From: Shinella zoogloeoides
GTDB lineage: Bacteria; Pseudomonadota; Alphaproteobacteria; Rhizobiales; Rhizobiaceae
Length of the DNA stretch: 64,000 nt
Reading direction: 5' to 3'
NCBI RefSeq assembly: GCF_003574625.1
Contig: NZ_QNUJ01000009.1
Span: 186,001-250,000, forward strand
Shown: in pieces, positions 20,004-29,724 of the stretch
Layout of the letters: every line of letters starts with the position of its first letter
Position numbering within the stretch: the first letter of the stretch is position 1
Made by a program: the position numbers and the translations under genes
The notes under the pieces: model-generated
Told to the model about the DNA's origin: nothing
What the model saw: the letters and a program-made list of their open reading frames with translations, nothing else
The model's database searches: none

Positions 20004-21889
20004 GCGTTTGCAGTCCGGTTCATTGCTTCGGCGGGAAGACGCTTGAGATAGGCAAGCAACAGCGTCAAAGCTGCCGGTGTCATGCCGTCGACCCGCGCCG
20101 CCTGTGCCAGATTCGCCGGACGTGCCGCGGTCAGCTTCTGCCGCAGCTCCATGGAAAGTCCGGGTAGGGCGCTGAAATCGAAGTGATCGGGAATCCGCCG
20201 CTCTTCCTCGCGCCGTGCCTCGGCAATATCCGTCTCCTGCCGGTTCATATAGACGGCATAGCCGGCCTCGATCTCGATAGCGTCCCGAACACGCGCAGAA
20301 AAAACATTCAGTTCCTCGGACCAAACAGCCGCAAGGCGCGCATAGTCTATATCGGGATAGGCCAGCAGATCATAGGCACTGCGGCGCACGCCGTCCTGGT
20401 TGATGCGGATGCCATGAGAAGCAGCTTCGTTGGGCGAAAGTCGGAGGTTACGGAGGCGATCTCGCGCCGCATCCATCTCGGCCGACCACGTAGCAAACCT
20501 TTCCTCACGTGCGGCCCGTACAAGACCGAGATCGATGCCAAGGGGTGTAAGACGAACATCCGCATTGTCCGCCCTGAGGGAAAGACGATATTCCGCGCGC
20601 GATGTGAACATCCGGTAAGGCTCGGTCACGCCCCGCGACGTGAGGTCATCGATCATCACGCCGATATAGCTGTCGGTTCGGCTGAAGATGTGGCCCTCGG
20701 CACCAGCAGCGCGGCGCGCCGCATTGAGGCCGGCAACGAGACCTTGCGCTGCGGCCTCCTCATAACCCGTCGTGCCGTTGATCTGGCCCGCCAGGAAAAG
20801 GCCCGGCTGCCGCTTCACTTCCAGGGTCGCCGACAATTCGCGAGGGTCGACATGGTCGTATTCGATCGCATATCCCGGCTGAAGAATGATCACGCGCTCA
20901 AGGCCGGGAATGGTCCGGATGAAGGCATCCTGCACATCCGCGGGAAGCGAGGTCGAAATGCCGTTGGGATAGACCGTATCGTCATCCAGCCCTTCCGGCT
21001 CCAGAAAGATCTGGTGCCCGTCACGCTCGCCGAACTTGACGATCTTGTCCTCGATCGACGGGCAGTAGCGGGGGCCGACACCCTCGATCTGCCCCGAATA
21101 CATGGCGGATTTACCGATATTCTCTTCAATGATCCGGTGCGTTGCCGGCGTCGTCCGCGTTACCCCGCAGTCGATCTGCGGGGTCGTGATACGATCCGTC
21201 ATGAAGGAAAAGGGAACGGGATCCTCATCCGCTGCCTGTCGCCCGATAGAATTCCAATCAATCGTGCGGCCGTCCAGACGAGCTGGCGTGCCGGTCTTCA
21301 GGCGCCCGAGCGCGAGGCCCAGCCGCTCGAAGGTGGCCGAAAGACCCAGGGAGGGATCTTCGCCAACACGACCTGCCGGAATCTTTTCGTTTCCGATATG
21401 AATGAGACCCCTGAGGAACGTACCGGTCGTAATAATGACCGAGCGGCACATCACGCGGCGCCCATCCTTCATGATCACAGCCGACACCTGACCATTCACC
21501 AAATCGAGATCGAAGGCATCGCCCTCGATGACATCGAGATTGGGGATAGCTGCGATCTCGGCCTGTATTGCCTCGCGATAGAGCTTTCGGTCGGCCTGCG
21601 TTCGCGGTCCGCGCACAGCCGGACCCTTTCGCCGGTTCAAGAGGCGAAACTGGATACCGGCGCGATCGGCAACGCGGCCCATGAGCCCGTCCAGCGCATC
21701 GACTTCGCGAACCAGATGACCTTTACCCAAGCCGCCGATTGCGGGATTGCAGGACATGACCCCAATGGTCGACGCCTTGTGCGTCACCAAGGCGGTTCTT
21801 GCTCCCAGACGAGCCGAGGCGGAAGCAGCCTCGACGCCGGCATGACCGCCACCGACAACGACGACGTCGTAATTGCTGGTCTCTTTCAT
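20000..21889 (-). CDS. mnmG: tRNA uridine-34 modification enzyme MnmG (GidA)
   Basis: The FAD-dependent partner of MnmE in forming carboxymethylaminomethyl-uridine at the wobble position. The 629-residue product has the dinucleotide fold [11 protein letters not shown] at 10-20, then [35 protein letters not shown] and the C-terminal helical MnmE-binding domain. The ATG of MKETSNYD is preceded by GGTGG and is preferred over an upstream in-frame codon, because the intervening bases are a perfect parS that encodes FVSRET only by chance. It sits between mnmE and rsmG. Confidence 0.96.
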   Translation of the reverse strand: MKETSNYDVVVVGGGHAGVEAASASARLGARTALVTHKASTIGVMSCNPAIGGLGKGHLVREVDALDGLMGRVADRAGIQFRLLNRRKGPAVRGPRTQADRKLYREAIQAEIAAIPNLDVIEGDAFDLDLVNGQVSAVIMKDGRRVMCRSVIITTGTFLRGLIHIGNEKIPAGRVGEDPSLGLSATFERLGLALGRLKTGTPARLDGRTIDWNSIGRQAADEDPVPFSFMTDRITTPQIDCGVTRTTPATHRIIEENIGKSAMYSGQIEGVGPRYCPSIEDKIVKFGERDGHQIFLEPEGLDDDTVYPNGISTSLPADVQDAFIRTIPGLERVIILQPGYAIEYDHVDPRELSATLEVKRQPGLFLAGQINGTTGYEEAAAQGLVAGLNAARRAAGAEGHIFSRTDSYIGVMIDDLTSRGVTEPYRMFTSRAEYRLSLRADNADVRLTPLGIDLGLVRAAREERFATWSAEMDAARDRLRNLRLSPNEAASHGIRINQDGVRRSAYDLLAYPDIDYARLAAVWSEELNVFSARVRDAIEIEAGYAVYMNRQETDIAEARREEERRIPDHFDFSALPGLSMELRQKLTAARPANLAQAARVDGMTPAALTLLLAYLKRLPAEAMNRTANA

Positions 21890-21901
21890 ATACCACCTAC
21901 C

Positions 21902-21917
21902 TGTTTCACGTGAAACA
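21902..21917. other. parS: parS site (perfect 16/16)
   Basis: TGTTTCACGTGAAACA is the exact canonical palindromic ParB site. It lies in the short mnmE/mnmG gap, 26 bases from a second parS, making a tandem pair. Confidence 0.95.
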
Positions 21918-21943
21918 AACCACGCGACTCGCACACGTTGCAT

Positions 21944-21959
21944 TGTTTCACGTGAATCA
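21944..21959. other. parS: parS site at the end of mnmE (15/16, GANTC variant)
   Basis: TGTTTCACGTGAATCA has one mismatch. Read on the minus strand it begins TGA, which is the stop codon of mnmE. It pairs with the perfect site 26 bases away. Confidence 0.88.
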
Positions 21960-23282
21960 TTTGCCTATGCAGAATTCCGAGAAGATCACGTCAAGCAAAT
22001 CCTCGACATCAACTCGGCCTGTCACCCTTCCCAGCGCCTGGCCCGCCAATCGCAAGTGTTCGGCTTGAATATCCAGACCTGTATCCATCATCGAAAGCGC
22101 CGATGCAATCTCGGCGCAAGCCGCCTGCAAATTCTCCAGATGTCGCCGGCGGGTCGGAAGCGCCAAGGAAGATCCCGCTTCGAGATCGGGGAGATATCGG
22201 CTGATCGCATCCAGCAATTCTGACATGCCCACGCCGGTCTGAACAGAGATCGTAGCATCCACAGCGCCATCGGGCCAAGTCGCTGTTGTCTTGTCCGCCT
22301 TCGTGTGAACGCGAATGACCGGGCCGCGATAGGTACCAAGCCAGCTCGCCCAATCGCTCGTCGGCATATCCGACAGCAGGAGGACGAGATGCGCCTCTTC
22401 CATGGAAAGACGTGTCCGTCGGATTCCTTCCCGCTCGACGATATCCTCGGTCTCGCGCAGGCCGGCCGTATCATAAAGCCGAACGGCAAAGCCGGAAAGA
22501 TCGAGATCGATATGCAGAATGTCACGGGTCGTACCGGGAATATCCGTAACGATAGCGACGTCGCGCTTGGCCAGATGGTTCAGCAGGCTCGATTTGCCGG
22601 CATTCGGCGGACCGGCAATGACCACCTTGAGGCCGTCGCGCACGATTTCGCCGGCGCGGGCCGAACCCAGATGGTTAATAATCTCTTTCTCCAAAATCCG
22701 CATATCCGCCCAGATCGACGATGCGACAGAGCCCGGTACATCCTCCTCATCGGCAAAATCGAGCTCCGCTTCGATCATCGCCCGCGCATGCGTCAACCGT
22801 TTCGCCCACGAATCGTAAAGCCGGGAGAGACCGCCGGATGCATGTTCGGCGGCCAGACGGCGCTGCATCTCGGTCTCGGCTGCGATCAGGTCGGCCAATC
22901 CCTCCACCTCGACCAGATCCATCCGCCCATTCTCGAAAGCCCGTCTGGAAAACTCGCCCGCCTCCGCGCCGCGCAATCCCTGAAGTTCGCCCAGAGAGTT
23001 CAGCACGGCTTTTACAGTGGCATGGCCGCCATGAATCTGCAGCTCGGCGCAGTCTTCACCGGTGAAAGAATTCGGACCGGGAAAAAAGAGAATGATTCCG
23101 TCATCCAGTTTCTCACCGTTGCGATCCCGAATCGAAAGCAGGGAGGCGCGGCGAGGGGATGGAACGTGACCGCACAGGCTCGTGACAGCGTTGCGCGCTT
23201 CCGGGCCGCTTATACGGATGATCGCGACGCCGGAAGGCAATCCGCCGCTGGAAAGCGCAAAGATCGTATCTGCAACGCGCAT
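21957..23282 (-). CDS. mnmE: tRNA modification GTPase MnmE (TrmE)
   Basis: A potassium-activated GTPase that works with MnmG on tRNA wobble uridine. The 441-residue protein has an N-terminal tetrahydrofolate-binding domain starting DTIFALSSG, a helical domain, the inserted G domain with G1 GPPNAGKSS at 224-232, TDIPGTTRD (switch), DTAGLRET (G3), and the C-terminal FCIGK with the conserved cysteine. The G4 motif is TKAD. The start is the ATG of MRVADTIF, with a weak GGAA upstream. It is 126 bases downstream of rho. Its stop codon is part of a parS site. Confidence 0.96.
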   Translation of the reverse strand: MRVADTIFALSSGGLPSGVAIIRISGPEARNAVTSLCGHVPSPRRASLLSIRDRNGEKLDDGIILFFPGPNSFTGEDCAELQIHGGHATVKAVLNSLGELQGLRGAEAGEFSRRAFENGRMDLVEVEGLADLIAAETEMQRRLAAEHASGGLSRLYDSWAKRLTHARAMIEAELDFADEEDVPGSVASSIWADMRILEKEIINHLGSARAGEIVRDGLKVVIAGPPNAGKSSLLNHLAKRDVAIVTDIPGTTRDILHIDLDLSGFAVRLYDTAGLRETEDIVEREGIRRTRLSMEEAHLVLLLSDMPTSDWASWLGTYRGPVIRVHTKADKTTATWPDGAVDATISVQTGVGMSELLDAISRYLPDLEAGSSLALPTRRRHLENLQAACAEIASALSMMDTGLDIQAEHLRLAGQALGRVTGRVDVEDLLDVIFSEFCIGK

Positions 23283-23355
23283 GGCATGAACATTCCGGAT
23301 GCGAATCGAAGAGGTTCGTTACGGATAAGAATCGATTCTGGGTCTTCAAACGAAA

Positions 23356-23381
23356 ATGGCCCCGTCTTGCGACGGGACCAT
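23356..23381 (-). terminator. Terminator of rho
   Basis: ATGGTCCCGTC and GACGGGGCCAT (minus strand) pair over 11 bases with one wobble and a 4-base loop, followed by TTTCGTTT. It lies just past the rho stop. Confidence 0.75.
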
Positions 23382-23408
23382 GGCTGTCTTTGCCAAGGCG
23401 AGCCTCGA

Positions 23409-24674
23409 TCAGGTGTTCATCGAGTCGAAGAAATCGCCGTTGTTCTTGGTCTGCTTCAGCTTGTCGATCAGGAACTCGATCGCATCGGTCGTTCCCATCG
23501 GGGCTAGGATACGGCGCAGGACGAAGATCTTCTGCAGGTCCTGGCGCGGCACAAGGAGGTCCTCCTTGCGCGTGCCGGACTTGAGGATGTCCATCGCCGG
23601 GAAGATGCGCTTGTCGGCGACCTTGCGGTCGAGCACGATTTCCGAGTTGCCGGTGCCCTTGAACTCTTCGAAGATCACTTCGTCCATGCGGCTGCCGGTA
23701 TCGATGAGCGCGGTCGCGATGATCGTCAGCGAGCCGCCTTCCTCGATGTTGCGGGCGGCGCCGAAGAAGCGCTTCGGGCGCTGCAACGCGTTGGCGTCGA
23801 CACCGCCGGTCAGGACCTTGCCCGAAGACGGAACGACCGTGTTGTAGGCGCGGCCGAGGCGGGTGATGGAATCGAGCAGGATGACCACGTCGCGGCCATG
23901 CTCGACGAGGCGCTTGGCCTTCTCGATGACCATTTCGGCGACCTGGACGTGGCGCGTCGCCGGCTCGTCGAAGGTCGAGGAAACCACTTCGCCCTTCACC
24001 GAGCGCTGCATGTCCGTCACTTCTTCCGGACGCTCGTCGATCAGCAGGACGATGAGATAACATTCCGGATGGTTCGCGGTGATCGAATGGGCGATGTTCT
24101 GCAGGAGAACCGTCTTACCCGTGCGCGGCGGCGCGACGATCAGGGCGCGCTGGCCCTTGCCGAGCGGCGCCACCAGGTCGATGACGCGGGGCGAAAGGTC
24201 CTTCGAGGTCGGGATTTCGAGTTCCATCTTGAAGCGCTCGTTGGGATAGAGCGGCGTCAGGTTGTCGAAATGGACCTTGTGGCGGATCTTTTCCGGATCG
24301 TCGAAATTGATCGTGTTGACCTTGAGGAGGGCGAAATAGCGCTCGCCTTCCTTGGGGCCGCGGATCGGGCCTTCGACGGTATCGCCGGTCTTCAGCGAGA
24401 AGCGGCGGATCTGCGAGGGCGAGATGTAGATATCGTCCGGGCCGGGCAGGTAGTTGGCGTTCGCCGAGCGCAGGAAGCCGAAGCCGTCCTGCAGCACTTC
24501 CACGACGCCTTCGCCGATGATCTCGACGTCCTGCGAGGCCAGCATCTTGAGGATGGCAAACATGAGCTCCTGCTTGCGCATCGTGCTCGCGTTCTCGACC
24601 TCGAGTGATTCGGCAAAGGCGAGGAGGTCGGTCGGAGTCTTGTTCTTGAGGTCTTGTAGCTTCATTTCGGCCAT
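23409..24674 (-). CDS. rho: Transcription termination factor Rho
   Basis: The hexameric RNA helicase that ends transcription at C-rich unstructured RNA. The 421-residue product has the N-terminal helical region ([19 protein letters not shown]), a cold-shock-like RNA-binding domain with DGFGFLRS (63-70) and [18 protein letters not shown], Walker A APPRTGKT at 181-188, and Walker [11 protein letters not shown]. The start is the ATG of MAEMKLQ, though the ATG three codons later is nearly as good; no clear ribosome site is seen. A 186-base leader separates it from hemJ. Confidence 0.97.
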   Translation of the reverse strand: MAEMKLQDLKNKTPTDLLAFAESLEVENASTMRKQELMFAILKMLASQDVEIIGEGVVEVLQDGFGFLRSANANYLPGPDDIYISPSQIRRFSLKTGDTVEGPIRGPKEGERYFALLKVNTINFDDPEKIRHKVHFDNLTPLYPNERFKMELEIPTSKDLSPRVIDLVAPLGKGQRALIVAPPRTGKTVLLQNIAHSITANHPECYLIVLLIDERPEEVTDMQRSVKGEVVSSTFDEPATRHVQVAEMVIEKAKRLVEHGRDVVILLDSITRLGRAYNTVVPSSGKVLTGGVDANALQRPKRFFGAARNIEEGGSLTIIATALIDTGSRMDEVIFEEFKGTGNSEIVLDRKVADKRIFPAMDILKSGTRKEDLLVPRQDLQKIFVLRRILAPMGTTDAIEFLIDKLKQTKNNGDFFDSMNT

Positions 24675-24860
24675 GAATGGTCCATGCTGCAGGTCATCGG
24701 GATGGGAAAAGGCGTGCGGGTCAGGGACGAACTGCGCGGGGTCTGGTGCAGCTCACTGAACGAATACACATGCCACGAAAGATGAGATGCGCGGAAAATA
24801 GCGGTTCCGGTGCCGGCCCGCAAGGGGGCGATTCAATTTCGTCCGATTTGTCGCGGCCGA

Positions 24861-25400
24861 TCAGAACGGCTTGACCACGACCATGATGACGATGAGGACC
24901 ATCAGGAGGGCCGGCGCCTCGTTCCAGACGCGCCATTGCCGCCCGGTTTTCACGTTGCGATCTTCCGCGAAAGCCTTCACCGCGCGGCCGTAATATTCGT
25001 GCACGCCGGTGAGAAGAACGACGAAGGCGAGCTTGGCATGCAGCCAGCCGCCCTGGAAACCGTAGACCGACCAGGCAAGGTAGAGGCCGAGCAGCCAGGA
25101 AAGGCCCATGGCAGGCTGCATGATGGTCCGGTAGAGCCGTCCTTCCATCACCTTGAAGGTCTCCGACTGGGCGGAACCCACCGGCGCATCGGTGTGATAG
25201 ACGAAGAGCCGCGGCAGATAAAGCAGTCCCGCCATCCAGGACATCACGGCGACGATGTGCAGCGCCTTGATCCAGAGATAGAGATCCTCCGGCGGATGGA
25301 GGACGAGGAGGAGCGCCACCAGCGCGAAGACGGCGAGTGCCACCGCGGCCCGCAAACGGGCGCGGCGTCCGGCGCTCTCGCTGGTCTGCCGCTCGCTCAT
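24861..25400 (-). CDS. hemJ: Protoporphyrinogen oxidase HemJ
   Basis: An inner-membrane enzyme that oxidises protoporphyrinogen IX late in haem synthesis, used by most alphaproteobacteria in place of HemG/HemY. The 179-residue product has about four to five transmembrane helices, with the conserved [20 protein letters not shown] and LPRLFVYH stretches holding the histidines thought to bind haem b, and HAKL plus HEYYGR further on. The ATG overlaps the hemE stop as ATGA, which fixes the start and indicates coupled translation. Confidence 0.92.
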   Translation of the reverse strand: MSERQTSESAGRRARLRAAVALAVFALVALLLVLHPPEDLYLWIKALHIVAVMSWMAGLLYLPRLFVYHTDAPVGSAQSETFKVMEGRLYRTIMQPAMGLSWLLGLYLAWSVYGFQGGWLHAKLAFVVLLTGVHEYYGRAVKAFAEDRNVKTGRQWRVWNEAPALLMVLIVIMVVVKPF

Positions 25401-26452
25401 CGCGCTTGCCCGCGCACGCGTGCCACGAGCCGCGTGACGTTTTCGGGATCGGCCTGCGGCGTGATGCCGTGGCCGAGATTGAAGATCAGCGGGCCATTGC
25501 CGAGCGCCTGCAGGATGGCGTCGACCCCTTCGTCGAGCGCAGCGCCGCCGGCGACCACGCGCATCGGATCGAGATTGCCCTGCACCGGCCCGTCCTTCTG
25601 CAGTTCGGCCGCGAAGGACAGCGGCACCGACCAGTCGAGGCCGATCGCATCCGCCCGCGTCTCCTGCCGGTAGGTCATGAGCTGAAGGCCGGCCCCCTTG
25701 GCGAAGGCGATGATCTTCGCCTGGGGCCTGCGCGAGCGCACCGCATCGACGATGCGCCGCATCGGACGAACGGCGTAATCGGCAAATTCCTTCTCGCCGA
25801 GCACGCCCGCCCAAGAATCGAAGATCTGCACCGCATCTGCGCCCGCATCGATCTGCGCCACGAGATAATCGGCCGAAAGATCGGCCAGGAGGTCAAGGAG
25901 ACGGGCGAAGGCCTTCGGCTCCCGGTAGGCGAAAAGCCGAGCCGGCGCCTGGTCGGGCGTTCCATGGCCGGCAATCATGTAGGTCGCAACCGTCCAGGGC
26001 GCTCCACAGAAGCCGAGCAGGGCCGTTTCCTCGGGGAGGGCCTGCCGGATGCGGCCAACCGCTTCCAGGACGGGCCTGAGGTGATCCTGAACGCCTTCTT
26101 CCTTCAGAGCGAAGATGGCATCGGCGTCGATCGGGTCCATGCGCGGCCCATGGCCTTCCTCGAAGCGGACATTGCGCTTCAGGGCATCGGGGATGACGAG
26201 GATGTCGGAAAACAGGATCGCCGCATCGAAGGCATAGCGGCGGATCGGCTGGAGCGTGACTTCCGTCGCCAGATCCGGCGAATAACAGAGATCGAGGAAA
26301 CTTCCCGCCTCCGCGCGCGTTGCCCGGTATTCCGGCAGGTAACGGCCTGCCTGGCGCATCAGCCAGAGAGGAGGAGGGGAGACCGTCTTCCCGTTCAGGA
26401 CTTCGACGATCTTCCGGCTTTTCGCAGACACCGCTGGGGTTCTCCCAATCAT
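25397..26452 (-). CDS. hemE: Uroporphyrinogen decarboxylase
   Basis: Decarboxylates uroporphyrinogen III to coproporphyrinogen III. The 351-residue TIM-barrel enzyme has the substrate-binding RQAGRYLP at 33-40, the signature [13 protein letters not shown], and the aspartate in CYSPDLA. AGAGA lies upstream of the ATG. The gene forms a two-gene unit with hemJ and borders the candidate origin, reading away from it. The hemE-origin link is classical for alphaproteobacteria such as Caulobacter and Rickettsia. Confidence 0.97.
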   Translation of the reverse strand: MIGRTPAVSAKSRKIVEVLNGKTVSPPPLWLMRQAGRYLPEYRATRAEAGSFLDLCYSPDLATEVTLQPIRRYAFDAAILFSDILVIPDALKRNVRFEEGHGPRMDPIDADAIFALKEEGVQDHLRPVLEAVGRIRQALPEETALLGFCGAPWTVATYMIAGHGTPDQAPARLFAYREPKAFARLLDLLADLSADYLVAQIDAGADAVQIFDSWAGVLGEKEFADYAVRPMRRIVDAVRSRRPQAKIIAFAKGAGLQLMTYRQETRADAIGLDWSVPLSFAAELQKDGPVQGNLDPMRVVAGGAALDEGVDAILQALGNGPLIFNLGHGITPQADPENVTRLVARVRGQAR

Positions 26453-26664
26453 GAAATAATCTCTTTTGAAAAGGTTTCTATTTCTTAGAGTCGGTGACTA
26501 TCAAGGATTAAATCCTGTCCACAAAATCCCCGTCCCGACGCTGAACGGTTGGAAAACACAAAGTTCGCGAAAGCTTTTACGGCGCAAATCCGGCAAATCC
26601 GGATTCGCGCTTTTGAATCAAAGGGATTCGAGAGGCGCCTGAAAGTCCCTTCCTGTGGGCAGCT

Positions 26665-26673
26665 TGTGGACAA
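26665..26673 (-). promoter_or_regulatory. DnaA-box-like site
   Basis: TTGTCCACA on the minus strand is one mismatch from the TTATCCACA consensus, within the candidate oriC. Confidence 0.6.
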
Positions 26674-26701
26674 GCGCGACACTATGACGTGGCCATGAGT
26701 C

Positions 26702-26710
26702 TTGTCCACA
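26702..26710 (+). promoter_or_regulatory. DnaA-box-like site
   Basis: TTGTCCACA is one mismatch from the consensus and is in opposite orientation to the box 28 bases to its left. Confidence 0.6.
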
Positions 26711-26744
26711 GCATCGGGGAATCCGTTTCCCGCTGTTCGCCGAT

Positions 26745-26753
26745 TGTGGAAAA
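26745..26753 (-). promoter_or_regulatory. DnaA-box-like site
   Basis: TTTTCCACA on the minus strand fits the relaxed TTWTNCACA form of the DnaA box. Confidence 0.55.
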
Positions 26754-26838
26754 ACCGGCACTTATCCTCTTGCCTCCGTGCCCCTCCCGTTTTTAGCTCA
26801 CGCTTGTCCCGGTTCATCAACAGGGGCCGGAGGATATT

Positions 26839-27660
26839 GTGGAAAGCACCAAAAACTACTTTCATCTGCACCTCATTTCGGACTCGACGGGCGAGACTCT
26901 CATTGCTGCCGGGCGGGCTGCCGCGGCACAGTTCCAGTCTTCCCAGGCGCTGGAGCACGTCTATCCCCTGGTGCGCAATCGCAAGCAGCTGATGCCGGTG
27001 CTCGATGCCATCGATGGGGCGCCGGGCATCGTGCTCTATACAGTCGTCGACCGGGAATTGTCGGAGATCATCGACCAGCGCTGCCGGGAAATGGGGGTGC
27101 CCTGCGTTTCCGTGCTGGAGCCGGTGATCGAAATCTTCCAGTCCTATCTCGGCGCGCCCTCGCGTCGGCGGGTGGGGGCGCAGCATGTGATGAACGCGGA
27201 ATATTTCGCGCGCATCGAGGCGCTGAATTTCACCATGGACCATGATGACGGCCAGTTGCCGGCCGATCTCGACGAGGCGGATGTCATCCTTATCGGCATC
27301 AGCCGCACCTCGAAGACGCCGACCAGCATCTATCTCGCCAATCGCGGCATCAAGACCGCCAATGTGCCCATCGTCCTCGGCGTGCCGCTGCCGGAACGGC
27401 TGTCGGCGGCGACGAAGCCGCTGATCGTCGGCCTCATCGCCACGACCGACCGCATCGCCCAGGTCAGGCAGAACCGGATATTGGGCCAGACACAGGAGTT
27501 TCGCGGCGACGACTATATCGATAGGGCGCAGATTTCCGAGGAGCTGAAATATGCCCGCGCCATCTGCGCGCGTAACAACTGGCCGGTGATCGACGTCACC
27601 CGCCGCTCGATCGAGGAAACGGCCGCCGCCATCGTTGCTCTTCGCCCCAAGCTCCGTTAA
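26839..27660 (+). CDS. ppsR: PEP synthase/PPDK regulatory kinase-phosphorylase (DUF299)
   Basis: A bifunctional ADP-dependent kinase and Pi-dependent phosphorylase family that switches pyruvate phosphate dikinase or PEP synthase off and on. The 273-residue product has the P-loop-like [11 protein letters not shown] at 153-163 and the starting motif [13 protein letters not shown]. Whether the partner is PpdK or PpsA cannot be told, and no such gene is in the window. The start is GTG with CCGGAGGATATT before it; the GTG overlaps a weak DnaA-box-like sequence. This is the gene called RP001 in Rickettsia, the classical right-hand neighbour of the alphaproteobacterial origin. Confidence 0.9.
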   Translation: MESTKNYFHLHLISDSTGETLIAAGRAAAAQFQSSQALEHVYPLVRNRKQLMPVLDAIDGAPGIVLYTVVDRELSEIIDQRCREMGVPCVSVLEPVIEIFQSYLGAPSRRRVGAQHVMNAEYFARIEALNFTMDHDDGQLPADLDEADVILIGISRTSKTPTSIYLANRGIKTANVPIVLGVPLPERLSAATKPLIVGLIATTDRIAQVRQNRILGQTQEFRGDDYIDRAQISEELKYARAICARNNWPVIDVTRRSIEETAAAIVALRPKLR

Positions 27661-27684
27661 CCCGGAAGGCAACAGGAGATTTTC

Positions 27685-28284
27685 ATGACGCCGCCGCTGA
27701 TCCTTGCCTCGCAAAGCCCCTTCCGCCGCATGCTGATGGAAAATGCCGGTCTTGCCTTCGAAGCGCGCGCGGCGGAGATCGACGAGCGCGCGGCCGAAGC
27801 GGCGCTCGCCGCGCGCAATCCCACCCCGCCGGACGTTGCTGAGGCGTTGGCGATCGAGAAGGCGAAGGACGTGGCAGGCCGCAATCCGGGCGCACTCGTC
27901 ATCGGTTCGGACCAGACCCTCTCGCTCGAGGGCCGGGTCTTCCACAAGCCCGCCGACATGGCGGAAGCGAAATCCCACCTCATGGCGATGTCGGGCCGCA
28001 CCCATGCCCTGAACTGCGGCATCGCGCTGGTGCGCGACGGTGAAACCCTCTGGACCCACGTCTCCATCGCGCGGCTGACGATGCGGCCGCTTTCGGAAGG
28101 GTTCATCGACCGGCATCTTGCCCGCGTCGGCACGCGCGTTCTCGCCAGCGTCGGCGCCTATCAGTTGGAGGGGGAGGGCGTGCAGCTCTTCGAGCGGATA
28201 GACGGCGACTATTTCACCATTCTCGGCCTGCCGCTTCTTCCGCTGCTGGCTAAACTTCGCGATCTCGGTGCCATCGATGGATGA
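27685..28284 (+). CDS. maf: Maf family nucleoside triphosphate pyrophosphatase
   Basis: A house-cleaning pyrophosphatase that hydrolyses non-canonical or modified NTPs. The 199-residue protein has the family start [14 protein letters not shown] with the SxSxxR loop, the catalytic aspartate D76 in IGSDQTL, and [20 protein letters not shown] near the end. The exact substrate subfamily (dTTP/UTP versus m7GTP) is not settled by eye. AGGAGA precedes the ATG. It runs 24 bases after ppsR. Its TGA stop is the first three bases of a parS site. Confidence 0.9.
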   Translation: MTPPLILASQSPFRRMLMENAGLAFEARAAEIDERAAEAALAARNPTPPDVAEALAIEKAKDVAGRNPGALVIGSDQTLSLEGRVFHKPADMAEAKSHLMAMSGRTHALNCGIALVRDGETLWTHVSIARLTMRPLSEGFIDRHLARVGTRVLASVGAYQLEGEGVQLFERIDGDYFTILGLPLLPLLAKLRDLGAIDG

Positions 28285-29134
28285 TTCACGTGAAACATCC
28301 GCCCGCCATGCCTTCGTCACCGGCTATCCGGTCAAGCATTCGCGTTCGCCACTGATCCATGGCCACTGGCTGGAAAAGCTGGGGCTTGCGGGATCCTATA
28401 CGCGGCAGGAGGTTTCCCCCGAAGATTTCGCCGGCTTCATTTCCCGCCTGAAGAGCGGTGAATCCGGCTTCGTCGGCGGCAATGTCACCATCCCCCACAA
28501 GGAAACGGCCTACGGGCTGGCCGACCGGCCGGATGCGCTCAGCGAGGAGCTCGGCGCGTCGAACACCCTCTGGCTGGAAGATGGTCGGCTTTGCGCCACC
28601 AATACCGACGGCTACGGCTTCCTCGCCAATCTCGATGCGGCGGCGCCCGGCTGGAACCGGACGGATCGCGCCGTGATCCTCGGGGCGGGGGGCGCGAGCC
28701 GCGCGATCATCCAGGCCGTGCGCGACCGCGGCGTCGGCGAGATCCATGTGGTGAACCGCACCGTCGCCCGCGCGCAGGAACTGGCCGACCGCTTCGGGCC
28801 GAAGGTGCATGCCCATGGCATGGAAGCCCTTGCCGAAGTCAAAAAGGGGGCCGGCCTCTTCGTCAACACCACCTCGCTCGGTATGGACGGCGAGGCGGCG
28901 CCGGACTTCGATTTCTCGCCGCTCGCAAGCGATGCGGTGGTTACGGATATCGTCTATGTGCCGCTGGTGACGCCGATCCTTCGCCAGGCGTCCGCGCAGG
29001 GCTTTGCCACGGTCGATGGCCTCGGCATGCTCCTGCATCAGGCAGTGCCCGGTTTCGAAAAATGGTTCGGCGTCCGGCCCACGGTCGATGCCGCGCTACG
29101 TAACCTCATCCTCGCGGACATGGAGACACATTGA
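28277..29134 (+). CDS. aroE: Shikimate dehydrogenase
   Basis: Reduces 3-dehydroshikimate with NADPH in aromatic amino-acid synthesis. The 285-residue enzyme has the shikimate-binding SRSP at 22-25, catalytic K75 in VTIPHKE, the NADP loop GAGGAS at 136-141, and VNRT for phosphate contact. I use the ATG of MDDSRET; a GTG three codons upstream is possible. The start overlaps the maf end by 8 bases. A parS site spans the junction and encodes DDSRET at the very N-terminus. Confidence 0.93.
   Translation: MDDSRETSARHAFVTGYPVKHSRSPLIHGHWLEKLGLAGSYTRQEVSPEDFAGFISRLKSGESGFVGGNVTIPHKETAYGLADRPDALSEELGASNTLWLEDGRLCATNTDGYGFLANLDAAAPGWNRTDRAVILGAGGASRAIIQAVRDRGVGEIHVVNRTVARAQELADRFGPKVHAHGMEALAEVKKGAGLFVNTTSLGMDGEAAPDFDFSPLASDAVVTDIVYVPLVTPILRQASAQGFATVDGLGMLLHQAVPGFEKWFGVRPTVDAALRNLILADMETH
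28282..28297. other. parS: parS site at the maf/aroE junction (15/16, GANTC variant)
   Basis: TGATTCACGTGAAACA, one mismatch. Its first three bases are the maf stop codon and the rest encodes the AroE N-terminus. It is the only parS found to the right of the candidate oriC in this window. Confidence 0.85.
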
Positions 29135-29724
29135 TGATCGTTCTCGGCCTCACCGGATCGATCGGGACCGGCAAGTCGACGACGGCCGCGATGTTCCGCG
29201 ATCTCGGCGTGCCGGTGCACGATGCCGATGCGACGGTGCACGATCTCTACCGCGCCGAGGCGGTGGCGCCGGTGGCGGCGCTCTTTCCGGACGCGCTGGA
29301 GAACGGCATCATCGACCGCAAGGCGCTTTCCGCCGTTCTCGCGCGTTCCCCGGAACGGTTCGGCGAACTGGAGGCAGTCATCCATCCGCTTGTCCGGGCA
29401 CGGGAAACGGCCTTTCTCGATGCCGAGCGCCGGAATGGCGCGCCGCTCGTGCTACTCGATATCCCGCTCCTCTACGAAACGGGCGGTGAAAAGCGGGTGG
29501 ACAAGGTCGTCGTCGTCACCTGCGATCCGCAGGTGCAGCGGCAGCGCGTCCTTGCGCGGCCGGGCATGACGGAGGAGAAATTCCAGCTCATCCTCTCGCG
29601 CCAGATGTCGGATGCGGAAAAGCGGCGGCGGGCCGATTTCATCATCGATACGGGCCGGGGGCTTGAAGCGGCGCGCGAACAGGTGGAAGAGATAATCGCA
29701 AGACTGACGGAACGGCGGAACTGA
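29134..29724 (+). CDS. coaE: Dephospho-CoA kinase
   Basis: Phosphorylates the 3'-hydroxyl of dephospho-CoA, the last step of CoA synthesis. The 196-residue P-loop kinase has GSIGTGKST at 8-16, the substrate-lid segment with DADATVHDLY near 29-38, and LLDIPLLYETG. The ATG shares one base with the aroE stop, so the genes are tightly coupled. The next gene, dnaQ, overlaps it by one base; this aroE-coaE-dnaQ order is common in alphaproteobacteria. Confidence 0.93.
   Translation: MIVLGLTGSIGTGKSTTAAMFRDLGVPVHDADATVHDLYRAEAVAPVAALFPDALENGIIDRKALSAVLARSPERFGELEAVIHPLVRARETAFLDAERRNGAPLVLLDIPLLYETGGEKRVDKVVVVTCDPQVQRQRVLARPGMTEEKFQLILSRQMSDAEKRRRADFIIDTGRGLEAAREQVEEIIARLTERRN

Larger units (their letters stand above)
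26453..26838. other. oriC: Candidate chromosomal origin of replication (oriC)
   Basis: This 386-base gene-free stretch is the largest in the window. It lies between divergent hemE and ppsR, the position of the origin in Caulobacter and other alphaproteobacteria. The left 65 bases are only about 30% GC by my hand count (a possible unwinding element). To the right are DnaA-box-like 9-mers: TTGTCCACA (26702-26710), its complement form (26665-26673), TTTTCCACA on minus (26745-26753), and weaker CTGTCCACA (26515-26523) and CTTTCCACA on minus (26838-26846). Six GANTC sites lie within about 236 bases. Gene order, box content and strand polarity agree; function is inferred. Confidence 0.85.

Noticed and set aside
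26485-28320. A 611-codon open frame on minus, opposite ppsR and maf
   Set aside because: It covers two genes with clear families and part of the candidate origin; no domain is recognisable in it.
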